A DNA stretch of 64,000 bases, from the NCBI RefSeq assembly GCF_014646675.1, contig NZ_BMNS01000007.1, forward strand, positions 62,001 to 126,000. Direction: 5' to 3'. The notes below the pieces were generated by a model, which saw only the letters and a list, made by a program, of their open reading frames with translations, searched no databases and was not told the origin of the DNA. Position numbers and translations under genes: made by a program. Each line of letters opens with the position of its first letter. Position 1 is the stretch's first letter. Origin of the DNA: Lutibacter litoralis. GTDB lineage: Bacteria; Bacteroidota; Bacteroidia; Flavobacteriales; Flavobacteriaceae. This document shows, one piece after another, positions 55,792-63,225 of this stretch.

Positions 55792-57528
55792 TTAACTGTC
55801 ACAACTAGCAATATTTTGAACCTGAGAAATGTGTTTTCCATGTTCATCATATAAATGAACAGCACAAGCTATACAAGGGTCAAATGAATGAATTGTCCTT
55901 ATAATTTCTAATGGTAAATTAGGGTCTGCAACAGGCGTTCCAATAAGAGCTGCTTCATAAGCTGACCGCTGTCCTTTAGGATCACGTGGAGATGCATTCC
56001 AAGTAGATGGAACAACTAATTGATAGTTTTCTGTTTTTTCATCTTTAATTTTAATCCAATGTGCCAACGCTCCTCTTGGCGCTTCACAAAACCCTACACC
56101 TTTTGCTTCTTTTGGCCAAGATGAAGGCTCCCAACTATCTGTATTTGCCATCCGTTCATCACCATTTTTGATGTTATTCATTAAAGTATCAAAAAATTCT
56201 AAAGTCCAATTCGCCACTAATTGAGTTTCAATTCCGCGGGCTGCAGTTCTACCTAATGTAGAGAATAGCGCGTCTACAGGAACATTTAAATGAGAAAGTG
56301 CGCCATTTACAGCATCTTTAATTTCTTCATTTCCTCTTCCATATCCTACTAATAAACGTGCAAGTGGACCCACTTCCATTGGTTTTCCTTTCCAACGAGG
56401 TGTTTTTATAAAGCTATATGCCTCTTCAACATTTAAGTGATTGTAAGGTGGTTTAGGACCTGTATATTTAATATTTGTTTCTCCTTCCCAAGGGTGTCTT
56501 CCTTTGTCTTTTCCTTCTGAATAATTATCATACCAAGAATTATTTACAAACTCTTCTATTTCATTGGTACTTCTATGATCTACATCATGTACTTTAGATA
56601 AATCATTATTCAAAATAACTCCTTGTTGAAATTTGAAACTTGATAAATCTGCATATCCATTTGTAGGGAAATCTCCATAAGACATATAATTTCCAAATCC
56701 TTTACCTATAGCTCCCCAATCTTTATAAAAAGAAGCAATAGCTAATAAATCTGGAATATAAACTTTATCAATAAATTCTTTTCCTTCTTTTAATAATTTC
56801 TGAACGTGCATTAGACGTTCTGCATTTAATCCACCTGCACCGTCCGAGTTTATTGCACAAGCCATACCTCCAACTAAGTAGTTTGGATGTGGATTTTTAC
56901 CTCCAAATATGGTATGAACTTTTACGATTTCTTTTTGCCATTCTAAAGCTTCTAGATAATGAGCCACAGCTAATAGATTCACTTCTGCAGGCAATTTCAT
57001 TTGAGAATGCCCCCAATAACCATTTGCAAAAATTCCTAGTTGACCGCTTTCAACAAATTTTTGAACTCTTTTTTGTACATCAGAAAAATAGCCAGGTGAG
57101 CTTTTTGGCCAACTAGAGATGCTTTGTGCAATTTCAGAAGTCTTTTTTGGATCAGCTTTTAAGGTATTTACAATATCAACCCAATCCAATGCGTGTAAAT
57201 GATAAAAATGTACTGCATGGTCATGCATGTATAAAGCACCCTCCATTATATTACGAACCATTTCAGCATTAGGCGGCACTGCTATTCCTAAAGCATCTTC
57301 AACGGCTCTTACAGATGTTAATGCATGTACTGTAGTACATACACCGCAAGTACGTTGTACAAAAGCCCAGACATCTCTTGGATCTCGACCTTTAACAATA
57401 CTTTCAATCCCTCTAACCATTGTACTTGAACTAAAAGCATCTACAATTACGCCATCCTTAATTTCTGCTTCTATTCTTAAATGACCCTCAATTCGTGTAA
57501 TTGGGTCTACTACTATTCTATTTGCCAT
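55792..57528 (-). CDS. hyaB: [NiFe]-hydrogenase large subunit (group 1)
   Basis: A 578-residue catalytic subunit that holds the Ni-Fe site. Nickel ligands are Cys61 and Cys64 in RTCGVC and Cys552 and Cys555 in DPCIACAVH. The protein ends 20 residues after His558, the expected cleavage point of the maturation protease. The N-terminus RIVVDPITRIEGHLRIE is typical of group 1. Together with the small-subunit cysteines this places it with membrane-bound, oxygen-tolerant uptake hydrogenases. It begins 12 bp after hyaA. Confidence 0.96.
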   Translation of the reverse strand: MANRIVVDPITRIEGHLRIEAEIKDGVIVDAFSSSTMVRGIESIVKGRDPRDVWAFVQRTCGVCTTVHALTSVRAVEDALGIAVPPNAEMVRNIMEGALYMHDHAVHFYHLHALDWVDIVNTLKADPKKTSEIAQSISSWPKSSPGYFSDVQKRVQKFVESGQLGIFANGYWGHSQMKLPAEVNLLAVAHYLEALEWQKEIVKVHTIFGGKNPHPNYLVGGMACAINSDGAGGLNAERLMHVQKLLKEGKEFIDKVYIPDLLAIASFYKDWGAIGKGFGNYMSYGDFPTNGYADLSSFKFQQGVILNNDLSKVHDVDHRSTNEIEEFVNNSWYDNYSEGKDKGRHPWEGETNIKYTGPKPPYNHLNVEEAYSFIKTPRWKGKPMEVGPLARLLVGYGRGNEEIKDAVNGALSHLNVPVDALFSTLGRTAARGIETQLVANWTLEFFDTLMNNIKNGDERMANTDSWEPSSWPKEAKGVGFCEAPRGALAHWIKIKDEKTENYQLVVPSTWNASPRDPKGQRSAYEAALIGTPVADPNLPLEIIRTIHSFDPCIACAVHLYDEHGKHISQVQNIASCDS

Positions 57529-57539
57529 TATTATACGTT

Positions 57540-58664
57540 TTAAGAGTCAATATTTTTTTCATTACTTTTTCCTCTCTTTACTCTATCCATTAGCTCTTTT
57601 CTTTTTGAAATATTTGCACCAACTGCGTGTAAAGCAATGCCTCCAGCTAAAACTCCTGCAGTAACTTTACCAACAGTATCAGCATTGCTTTCAACTGGAA
57701 AACCAGGTACTTTTGTGGTTCTTTCATAAAAAGGCCCATTGTCCCAAAATTCTTCCTCACTACAACCAATACAACCATGACCTGATTGAATAGGGAAGCT
57801 TATTCCATTATTCCATCTCATACTTGCACAGGCATTATATGTTAAAGGACCTTTACAGCCCAGTTTATATAAACAGTATCCTTTTTTTGAGTTTTCATCA
57901 TCAAAAGTTTCAGCAAACAAACCAGCATCGTAATAAGGACGTCTGTAACAAGTATCATGAACTCTTTTACCATAAAAAGCTTTTGGTCTTCCCAAACGAT
58001 CTAATTTTGGTAAACGACCAAATGCAACTACGTGCATAATTACGCCAGCCATAACTTCACCTATTGGTGGACAACCCGGTACTCTGATAATTGGTTTGTT
58101 TTTCACTAATTTATGTATAGGTGTTGCTTCTGTAGGGTTGGGCTTTGCAGCCTGTACACATCCATTTGAAGCACAACTTCCCCAAGCAATTATTGCTTTA
58201 GCACCTTCTGCGGCTTCTAAAAAAGTGTCTTTTGCAGATTTACCAGCAATACAGCAGTAATTTCCGTCATCACCTAGAGGTATAGATCCTTCAACACAAA
58301 GAATGTATTCTCCTTTGTATTTTTTCATGGTTTCATGCTTTGCTGTTTCTGCTTGATACCCAGACGCAGCCATTAATGTTAAGGAATAATCTAATGATAT
58401 CCGGTCTAAAATAATATCTGCAACTATTGGATGATTGGATCTAATAAAAGATTCGCTACAGCAAGTGCATTCTTGATAGTGTTCCCAAATAACGGGCAAT
58501 CTAGGCGTATTTTCTAATGATTGTGCAATTTGCCCAACCATACTTGATTCTAATCCCATAAAAGCGGCCATGTATGTAGAGAATTTCATAAAATCTCTAC
58601 GGCTATAACCTTGCTTTATGATACTTTCATAGTATGTGTTTCGTTTTTCATTATTGGTAGACAT
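57540..58664 (-). CDS. hyaA: [NiFe]-hydrogenase small subunit, oxygen-tolerant group 1d type
   Basis: A 374-residue Fe-S subunit with a twin-arginine signal (SRRDFMKFSTYMA). The complex is therefore exported with the large subunit to the periplasmic side. The proximal-cluster region has all six cysteines of the [4Fe-3S] centre known from oxygen-tolerant enzymes: Cys66, Cys68 and Cys69 (ECTCC), Cys164, Cys169 (GSCASNGC) and Cys198 (VPGCPP). The remaining residues YCLYKLGCKGP, NACASMRWN and GHGCIGC hold the medial and distal clusters. A hydrophobic C-terminal helix (about 340-360) anchors it to cytochrome b. It is the first gene of the hydrogenase operon. Confidence 0.96.
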   Translation of the reverse strand: MSTNNEKRNTYYESIIKQGYSRRDFMKFSTYMAAFMGLESSMVGQIAQSLENTPRLPVIWEHYQECTCCSESFIRSNHPIVADIILDRISLDYSLTLMAASGYQAETAKHETMKKYKGEYILCVEGSIPLGDDGNYCCIAGKSAKDTFLEAAEGAKAIIAWGSCASNGCVQAAKPNPTEATPIHKLVKNKPIIRVPGCPPIGEVMAGVIMHVVAFGRLPKLDRLGRPKAFYGKRVHDTCYRRPYYDAGLFAETFDDENSKKGYCLYKLGCKGPLTYNACASMRWNNGISFPIQSGHGCIGCSEEEFWDNGPFYERTTKVPGFPVESNADTVGKVTAGVLAGGIALHAVGANISKRKELMDRVKRGKSNEKNIDS

Positions 58665-58755
58665 AGATTAAGTTTTAAGTAAAAAGAGACTTATTTATCT
58701 TGTTGCTTTTGAGGGAAAAAGCATTTATCTAATTTACAATAAAAAATGAATAAGG

Positions 58756-58763
58756 CAAATGTA
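58756..58763 (-). promoter_or_regulatory. -7 promoter element of the hydrogenase operon
   Basis: Plus-strand CAAATGTA is TACATTTG on the minus strand, matching TAnnTTTG, 91 bp upstream of the hyaA start. No TTG occurs at the proper -33 distance, suggesting dependence on an activator. Confidence 0.6.
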
Positions 58764-58811
58764 ACACACTAATTTAGAACGCTTTAAAATAAGACTATTT
58801 AATCTTCAATT

Positions 58812-58827
58812 TATGACAATTATCATA
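58812..58827. promoter_or_regulatory. CRP/FNR-like operator at the midpoint of the hya/hyp divergent region
   Basis: TATGACAATTATCATA is a 16-bp dyad with one mismatched pair and contains TGAC-AATT-ATCA. Its centre, 58819.5, is 63.5 bp from the last base of the hyaA -7 element on one side and 63.5 bp from that of hypA on the other. One bound dimer could therefore act equally on both promoters. Confidence 0.65.
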
Positions 58828-58875
58828 TTGTTTATTTAGCTATATTTTTGAATAGGTTTCCGTATAGATAATTTG

Positions 58876-58883
58876 TAACTTTG
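58876..58883 (+). promoter_or_regulatory. -7 promoter element of hypABC
   Basis: TAACTTTG matches TAnnTTTG and is 22 bp before the true hypA ATG at 58905. It overlaps the TTG-like codon at 58881 that would start a longer HypA, which decides against that start. Confidence 0.65.
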
Positions 58884-58904
58884 GTTTTAAATCTGTTTTT
58901 GAAG

Positions 58905-59246
58905 ATGCATGAACTATCAATAGCATTAGGAATTGTTAAAATTGCTGAAGATGAAACAGCGAAAGTTAATGCAGCCAAGGTTACAAAAATTGAGCTTGAA
59001 ATAGGTGTTTTGTCTGGTATTGAAATAGAATCTTTAAATTTTGTTTGGGAATCTGTAGTTCAAGATACGGTGCTTGAAAGGGCCGAAAAAGAAATTACTG
59101 TTATTGAGGGGCGTGGCAAATGTATTGATTGTAATACAGAGTTTGATATGGAAAACATTTATGATTGCTGCCCGAAATGCAATAGTAATTTTAAAGGTAT
59201 TTTAAAAGGAAAAGAATTAAAAGTTAAAGCATTAGAAGTAATTTAA
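58905..59246 (+). CDS. hypA: Hydrogenase nickel incorporation protein HypA
   Basis: A 113-residue nickel metallochaperone. The N-terminus MHELSIALGIV supplies His2, which binds nickel, and a zinc site is formed by CIDC and CPKC. HypA must begin MHE, so the start is 58905; a longer reading from 58881 adds eight residues, removes His2 from position 2 and starts within the -7 promoter element. hypB follows 11 bp downstream. Confidence 0.95.
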   Translation: MHELSIALGIVKIAEDETAKVNAAKVTKIELEIGVLSGIEIESLNFVWESVVQDTVLERAEKEITVIEGRGKCIDCNTEFDMENIYDCCPKCNSNFKGILKGKELKVKALEVI

Positions 59247-59257
59247 ATTTAAAAATT

Positions 59258-60046
59258 ATGTGTGGAACTTGCGGATGTGGAACCGATGGAAACGGTCCTA
59301 CAATTTTGAAACCAGGAGAACATACTCACCAAGCTGAACATCATCACCATCATCATGATAACCATTCTCATGATCATTCACATGAGCACAAACATAAAGT
59401 TTTGGAGATTGAACAAGATATTCTTCAAAATAATGCAGTTCTAGCTGCGAGAAACAGAGGTTATTTTGAAGCGAAAAATATTTTTGCTTTAAACTTAGTT
59501 AGTTCACCAGGTTCAGGAAAAACATCTATTTTAGAACGTACATTGACCGATTTGAAAGATGAAATTCCTTTTTATGTAATTGAAGGTGATCAGCAAACCT
59601 TAAATGATGCCAATAGAATTGATGCGCTTGATATACCCGTAATTCAGATAAATACAGGAAAAGGTTGTCATTTAGAAAGTGATATGGTGTATGACGCAGT
59701 TAAAAAGCTCGAGATCAAAAATGATGCTATTTTAATGATAGAAAATGTTGGAAATCTTGTTTGCCCTTCAATGTTTGATTTAGGTGAAAGTAAACGTGTT
59801 GTAATAATAAGTACTACTGAAGGTGAAGACAAGCCAATTAAATATCCTGATATGTTTCACACATCAGATATATGCATTATTAATAAAATAGATTTGTTAC
59901 CATATGTAAATATTGATGTGGACAAACTTAAAAATTATGCGTTGCAAGTTAATCCTAAGTTACTGTTTTTTGAAGTTTCTGCAACTACTGGTCAAGGAAT
60001 GGAAAAATGGTATAAATGGTTGAAGGAAAATAGGATCAATAGTTAG
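59258..60046 (+). CDS. hypB: Hydrogenase nickel incorporation GTPase HypB
   Basis: A 262-residue SIMIBI-class GTPase that drives nickel delivery to the large-subunit precursor. The N-terminus MCGTCGCG is a high-affinity nickel site. A histidine-rich stretch (about residues 23-47, including HHHHHH) can store nickel. The GTP-binding motifs are SSPGSGKTS (P-loop), EGDQQT, ENVGNLVCPS and NKIDLLPY. It lies between hypA and hypC in one operon. Confidence 0.96.
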   Translation: MCGTCGCGTDGNGPTILKPGEHTHQAEHHHHHHDNHSHDHSHEHKHKVLEIEQDILQNNAVLAARNRGYFEAKNIFALNLVSSPGSGKTSILERTLTDLKDEIPFYVIEGDQQTLNDANRIDALDIPVIQINTGKGCHLESDMVYDAVKKLEIKNDAILMIENVGNLVCPSMFDLGESKRVVIISTTEGEDKPIKYPDMFHTSDICIINKIDLLPYVNIDVDKLKNYALQVNPKLLFFEVSATTGQGMEKWYKWLKENRINS

Positions 60047-60079
60047 AAAGTTTAATTTTCAATAGTCAAAAACTAAATT

Positions 60080-60346
60080 ATGTGTTTATCAATACCTGGA
60101 AAATTAATTGAAGTTACTTCGCAATTAGATGAAACCTTTAGAGTAGGAAAAGTATCTTTTGATGGAATTATAAAAGAGGTAAGCTTAACATTGGTTCCAG
60201 AAGCCACTATTGGAGATTATGTGCTTGTGCATGTTGGTGCAGCAATTTCTACTATTGATGAAGAGGAAGCTAAAAAAACTTTTGATCTTTTGAAACAACT
60301 TGATGAATTGCATGAACTAGAAGATGGTGAGCATAATCCAGCTTAA
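60080..60346 (+). CDS. hypC: Hydrogenase assembly chaperone HypC
   Basis: An 88-residue member of the HypC/HupF family starting MCLSIPGKLIEV, where Cys2 binds HypD and the iron carrier. GDYVLVHVGAAISTIDEEEA is the conserved OB-fold part. It is the last gene of the hypABC unit, 33 bp after hypB. It works with HypD, encoded on the opposite strand. Confidence 0.94.
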   Translation: MCLSIPGKLIEVTSQLDETFRVGKVSFDGIIKEVSLTLVPEATIGDYVLVHVGAAISTIDEEEAKKTFDLLKQLDELHELEDGEHNPA

Positions 60347-60663
60347 AATCCAGTTTAAAAACAGTTCTAAATATATTTATTGGTTGCTATTTAATGATAA
60401 TTATGCTAATCATTTTTTTGTTAAACAGTAACTTAAAATGATTTGATTTTTCAAAAAAATAACTTTACAACTTCCTTTTAAAATATTTTATAAACAAAAT
60501 TTCGCTATACTCTTAAAAGGTTTAAAAATAGTAAAACTTTTTTTTAACCCTTGTTAAGAAAATTTGCCATATACATACTATTTTAAAGACAAGATAAAAC
60601 CATAAAAAAACACTACAATGTGATTTTAAAGTTTATAATAAACACTACATATATATATTAAAA

Positions 60664-60675
60664 TGATATATATCA
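60664..60675. promoter_or_regulatory. Distal CRP/FNR-like operator of the phosphate operon
   Basis: TGATATATATCA is a perfect 12-bp dyad. Its centre, 60669.5, is 63 bp upstream of the proximal copy, six turns at 10.5 bp per turn, so both would lie on the same face of the helix. No TAnnTTTG is at the 36.5-bp distance from this copy. Confidence 0.55.
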
Positions 60676-60726
60676 ATAAAATAGCTATTATAATAAACTA
60701 CAACTACGGTTTGTAAACTTCAAAAA

Positions 60727-60769
60727 TGATATATATCATCTATAATGCGTGAATGCAAATTTAACTTTG
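60727..60769 (+). promoter_or_regulatory. Activator-dependent promoter of the DUF47-PiT operon
   Basis: The dyad TGATATATATCA (60727-60738) is centred 36.5 bp upstream of the last base of the -7 element TAACTTTG (60762-60769). The DUF47 ATG is 17 bp further on. The geometry equals that of three other promoters in the window. Confidence 0.7.
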
Positions 60770-60786
60770 TTTTAAAGATATAAAAG

Positions 60787-61437
60787 ATGATTAAAATATT
60801 TAAAACTTCAAAAAACGTTATACTTAATATCGATGAGTATTTTGATAATATTGAATTAGGAATATTGAATTTTAAAGAAGGTGTTAATAATTATTTAGAA
60901 GGAAATATTTCGGAATTTGAAAACAACTTAAATATAGTTAAAAAACAGGAAGAAGTTGCAGATGCTATTATTAGAAAAATTGAAAACGACTTCTATGTGC
61001 ATTCTTTAATGCCAAACTATTCTAGTGATATTTTGAACCTATTAGAAAAAACCGATGATATTATTGATAAGATAAAAGATAATTTAAGTCAGTTTGATGT
61101 AGAAGACCCTTATTTTCCAGAAGATATAAAGAATGATTTTGCAAGATTAGTTTCTTTATCTGTAGAGTCTGCTGAAAATGTAATTCCTGCAGCGAGAGTT
61201 TTTTTTACCGCGCCTAGTTTAGTGAAAGACAAATTACAAAAAGTAATATTTTACGAACGTGAAACAGAGAAATTAGCTATAAAAATAAAAAGAACATTGT
61301 TTAAAGAAATGCCTTTTTTAAAATTGAGCGAAAAAATTCATTTACGCTATTTTACATTGCACGTAGAGCAGGTAGCAGAAGCTTCAAAGGTAGTCGCAAA
61401 GATGCTATCTTCATTAGTAATTAAAATAAAAATGTAG
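60787..61437 (+). CDS. DUF47 (PhoU-like) phosphate transport accessory protein
   Basis: A 216-residue helical protein of the DUF47 family, related in fold to PhoU. It has no membrane segment. DUF47 genes are regularly next to PiT phosphate permeases and are thought to regulate or couple to them. Here the permease gene starts 17 bp downstream. Conserved acidic segments (NNLNIVKKQEEVADAIIRKIEN, EKTDDIIDKIKDNL) probably bind metal as in PhoU. Its promoter carries the CRP/FNR-like operator, linking phosphate uptake to the predicted regulon. Confidence 0.88.
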   Translation: MIKIFKTSKNVILNIDEYFDNIELGILNFKEGVNNYLEGNISEFENNLNIVKKQEEVADAIIRKIENDFYVHSLMPNYSSDILNLLEKTDDIIDKIKDNLSQFDVEDPYFPEDIKNDFARLVSLSVESAENVIPAARVFFTAPSLVKDKLQKVIFYERETEKLAIKIKRTLFKEMPFLKLSEKIHLRYFTLHVEQVAEASKVVAKMLSSLVIKIKM

Positions 61438-61454
61438 TACATAAAAAGTAGCCT

Positions 61455-63203
61455 ATGTTTTTTTTCTTTTTATCAAGTGGTTTATTTTTAGGTTGGTCTT
61501 TAGGAGCCAATGATGCAGCCAATATATTTGGTTCTGCTGTTGGTTCTAGAATGGTTAAATTTAGTGTGGCTGTTGTGGTTGCCTCTATTTTTGTTGTTTT
61601 GGGCGCTGTACTACAGGGGTCTGGAGCATCGCTTACACTTGGTAAATTGGGATCTGTAGATGCTATTGGGGGTGCATTTACAGTTGCACTTTGTGCAGGC
61701 TTTACTGTTTTTTGGATGACTCGATTGAAATTGCCAGTCTCAACCTCACAAGCTATTATTGGAGCTATTATTGGTTGGAATTTTTATTCAGGTAATGTAA
61801 CCGACGTGGTTGTTTTAGGAAAAATTGTTAGTACTTGGGTTGCAGGTCCTATCTTAGGAGCCATTTTTGCTGTTTTAATGTATAAACTTCTAAAGTTTAT
61901 TTTAGCAAAAAGTAAAATTCATTTAATAAAGTTAGATGCCCATTTAAAATATGCTCTTTTAATAATTGGTGGTTTTGGAGCTTTTAGTTTGGGTGCAAAT
62001 AATGTAGCCAATGTTGTGGGTGTATTTATACCTTCGGTACCGGATATTCAATTAGATTTTGGTTTTTTTATTTTTGATAGCGTACAGTTATTGTTTTTAA
62101 TAGGTGGTATTTCTATAGCAATGGGAATTGTAACTTATTCTAAAAAAGTGATGATGACTGTTGGTAACGATTTAATGAAATTGTCTGCAGAGGCTGCTTT
62201 GGTAATTGTGTTGGCACATGCTATGGTGTTGTTTATATTTTCTTCTTCATCTTTATCAAATGCCATACAAAGTCTTGGCTTACCGGCAATTCCGTTAGTA
62301 CCAGTTTCAAGTTCTCAAGCTATTGTTGGAGCAATAATGGGAATTGGTTTGTTAAAAGGAGGTAGAGGAATTAAATTTAATGTTTTGGGAAGAATTTCAG
62401 TAGGTTGGATAACCACGCCTGTAATTGCTGGTATTGTCTCATTTATGTCGTTGTTTTTTATGGATAACGTTTTTAAATTACAAGTTTATGATACTACAAA
62501 TACTGCCTTAAAATCAATGAAAAGCGAGTTTAATAGTTTTCCAAAACCTACCGATATTTCTGTTAATGTTAATTTATTTCAGCCTTTATTATACACTATT
62601 ATTATTATATTAACTATTGTAATAATTGTTTTAGCATTAAAACTAACAAATAAAACATTAAAATCTAAAGATGAAGAATCTTCTGATATTTCTCGAAAAT
62701 ATAAGGCACAGGAGGCCTTTTTAAAAACGGAATTGGCAAAAGCTAATACAGAAAATGCTGAGTTAGAAAAGGAAATTGATTTTAAACGAAAAGAGCAAAT
62801 GAGTATTGCTTTAAATATCATTCAAAAGAATCGGTTTTTAGAAAAACTACGCACAAAAATTGATAAAATAATTGAGAAATCTGATACGGATCAGGTGGAG
62901 CTTTCAAAATTAAAAAAGTTAATTGTAGAAAATTTAAGTGTAGATAAAGATAGACAGCGCTTCAATATTTATATCAACGAGTTAAATAGAGATTTTTATT
63001 TCAGATTGTTAAATAGATATCCAAATTTAACTGAAAATGAACAACGTTTATGTGCATTGGTTCGTTTAAATTTAAGTTCAAAAGATATGGCATCAATTTT
63101 AAATATTTCAACAAAAAGTGTAGAGGTAAATAGACATAGATTACGTAAAAAAATGCACTTAAAACGAGAAGATAATTTAACCGAATTAATAAGTAAACTT
63201 TAA
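61455..63203 (+). CDS. PiT inorganic phosphate permease fused to coiled coil and LuxR-type HTH domain
   Basis: A 582-residue protein. The N-terminal 345 residues are a PiT/PHO4 permease with the repeated signatures GANDAANIFGSAVGS (from Gly17) and GANNVANVVGVFIPS (around residue 180). After an extra loop a last hydrophobic helix lies at about 375-395. It is followed by a charged coiled coil (about 410-475) and a C-terminal LuxR-type helix-turn-helix (about 523-582: LTENEQRLCALVRLNLSSKDMASILNISTKSVEVNRHRLRKKM). That tail is the form used by membrane-tethered Bacteroidota regulators. The permease therefore appears to carry its own DNA-binding domain. The reading frame is continuous, with no sign of an artefactual join. 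Neighbours are DUF47 and an OprP-like porin. Confidence 0.88.
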   Translation: MFFFFLSSGLFLGWSLGANDAANIFGSAVGSRMVKFSVAVVVASIFVVLGAVLQGSGASLTLGKLGSVDAIGGAFTVALCAGFTVFWMTRLKLPVSTSQAIIGAIIGWNFYSGNVTDVVVLGKIVSTWVAGPILGAIFAVLMYKLLKFILAKSKIHLIKLDAHLKYALLIIGGFGAFSLGANNVANVVGVFIPSVPDIQLDFGFFIFDSVQLLFLIGGISIAMGIVTYSKKVMMTVGNDLMKLSAEAALVIVLAHAMVLFIFSSSSLSNAIQSLGLPAIPLVPVSSSQAIVGAIMGIGLLKGGRGIKFNVLGRISVGWITTPVIAGIVSFMSLFFMDNVFKLQVYDTTNTALKSMKSEFNSFPKPTDISVNVNLFQPLLYTIIIILTIVIIVLALKLTNKTLKSKDEESSDISRKYKAQEAFLKTELAKANTENAELEKEIDFKRKEQMSIALNIIQKNRFLEKLRTKIDKIIEKSDTDQVELSKLKKLIVENLSVDKDRQRFNIYINELNRDFYFRLLNRYPNLTENEQRLCALVRLNLSSKDMASILNISTKSVEVNRHRLRKKMHLKREDNLTELISKL

Positions 63204-63225
63204 ATATAATTTAAACTGTAAAACA

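Larger units (their letters stand above)
60347..60786. other. 440-bp regulatory intergenic region between hypC and the phosphate operon
   Basis: The region is AT-rich and has no small gene I can support. Its right part holds two identical 15-bp copies of AAATGATATATATCA (60661-60675 and 60724-60738) and the -7 element at 60762-60769. An ATGATAATTATG stretch near 60394 resembles a half operator but lacks the dyad. No convincing terminator for hypC is seen. Confidence 0.6.

Noticed and set aside
58881-58904. Longer HypA starting eight residues earlier.
   Set aside because: HypA needs MHE at its N-terminus for nickel binding, and the extended start lies in the -7 promoter element.
60390-60415. 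ATGATAATTATG...AATCAT stretch as a third operator before the phosphate operon.
   Set aside because: The half-sites have the wrong spacing and no promoter element is near.
61800-63203. PiT and LuxR parts being two genes joined by a sequencing error.
   Set aside because: The frame is continuous through a final membrane helix and coiled coil, with no stop or start between them and the same architecture as tethered Bacteroidota regulators.
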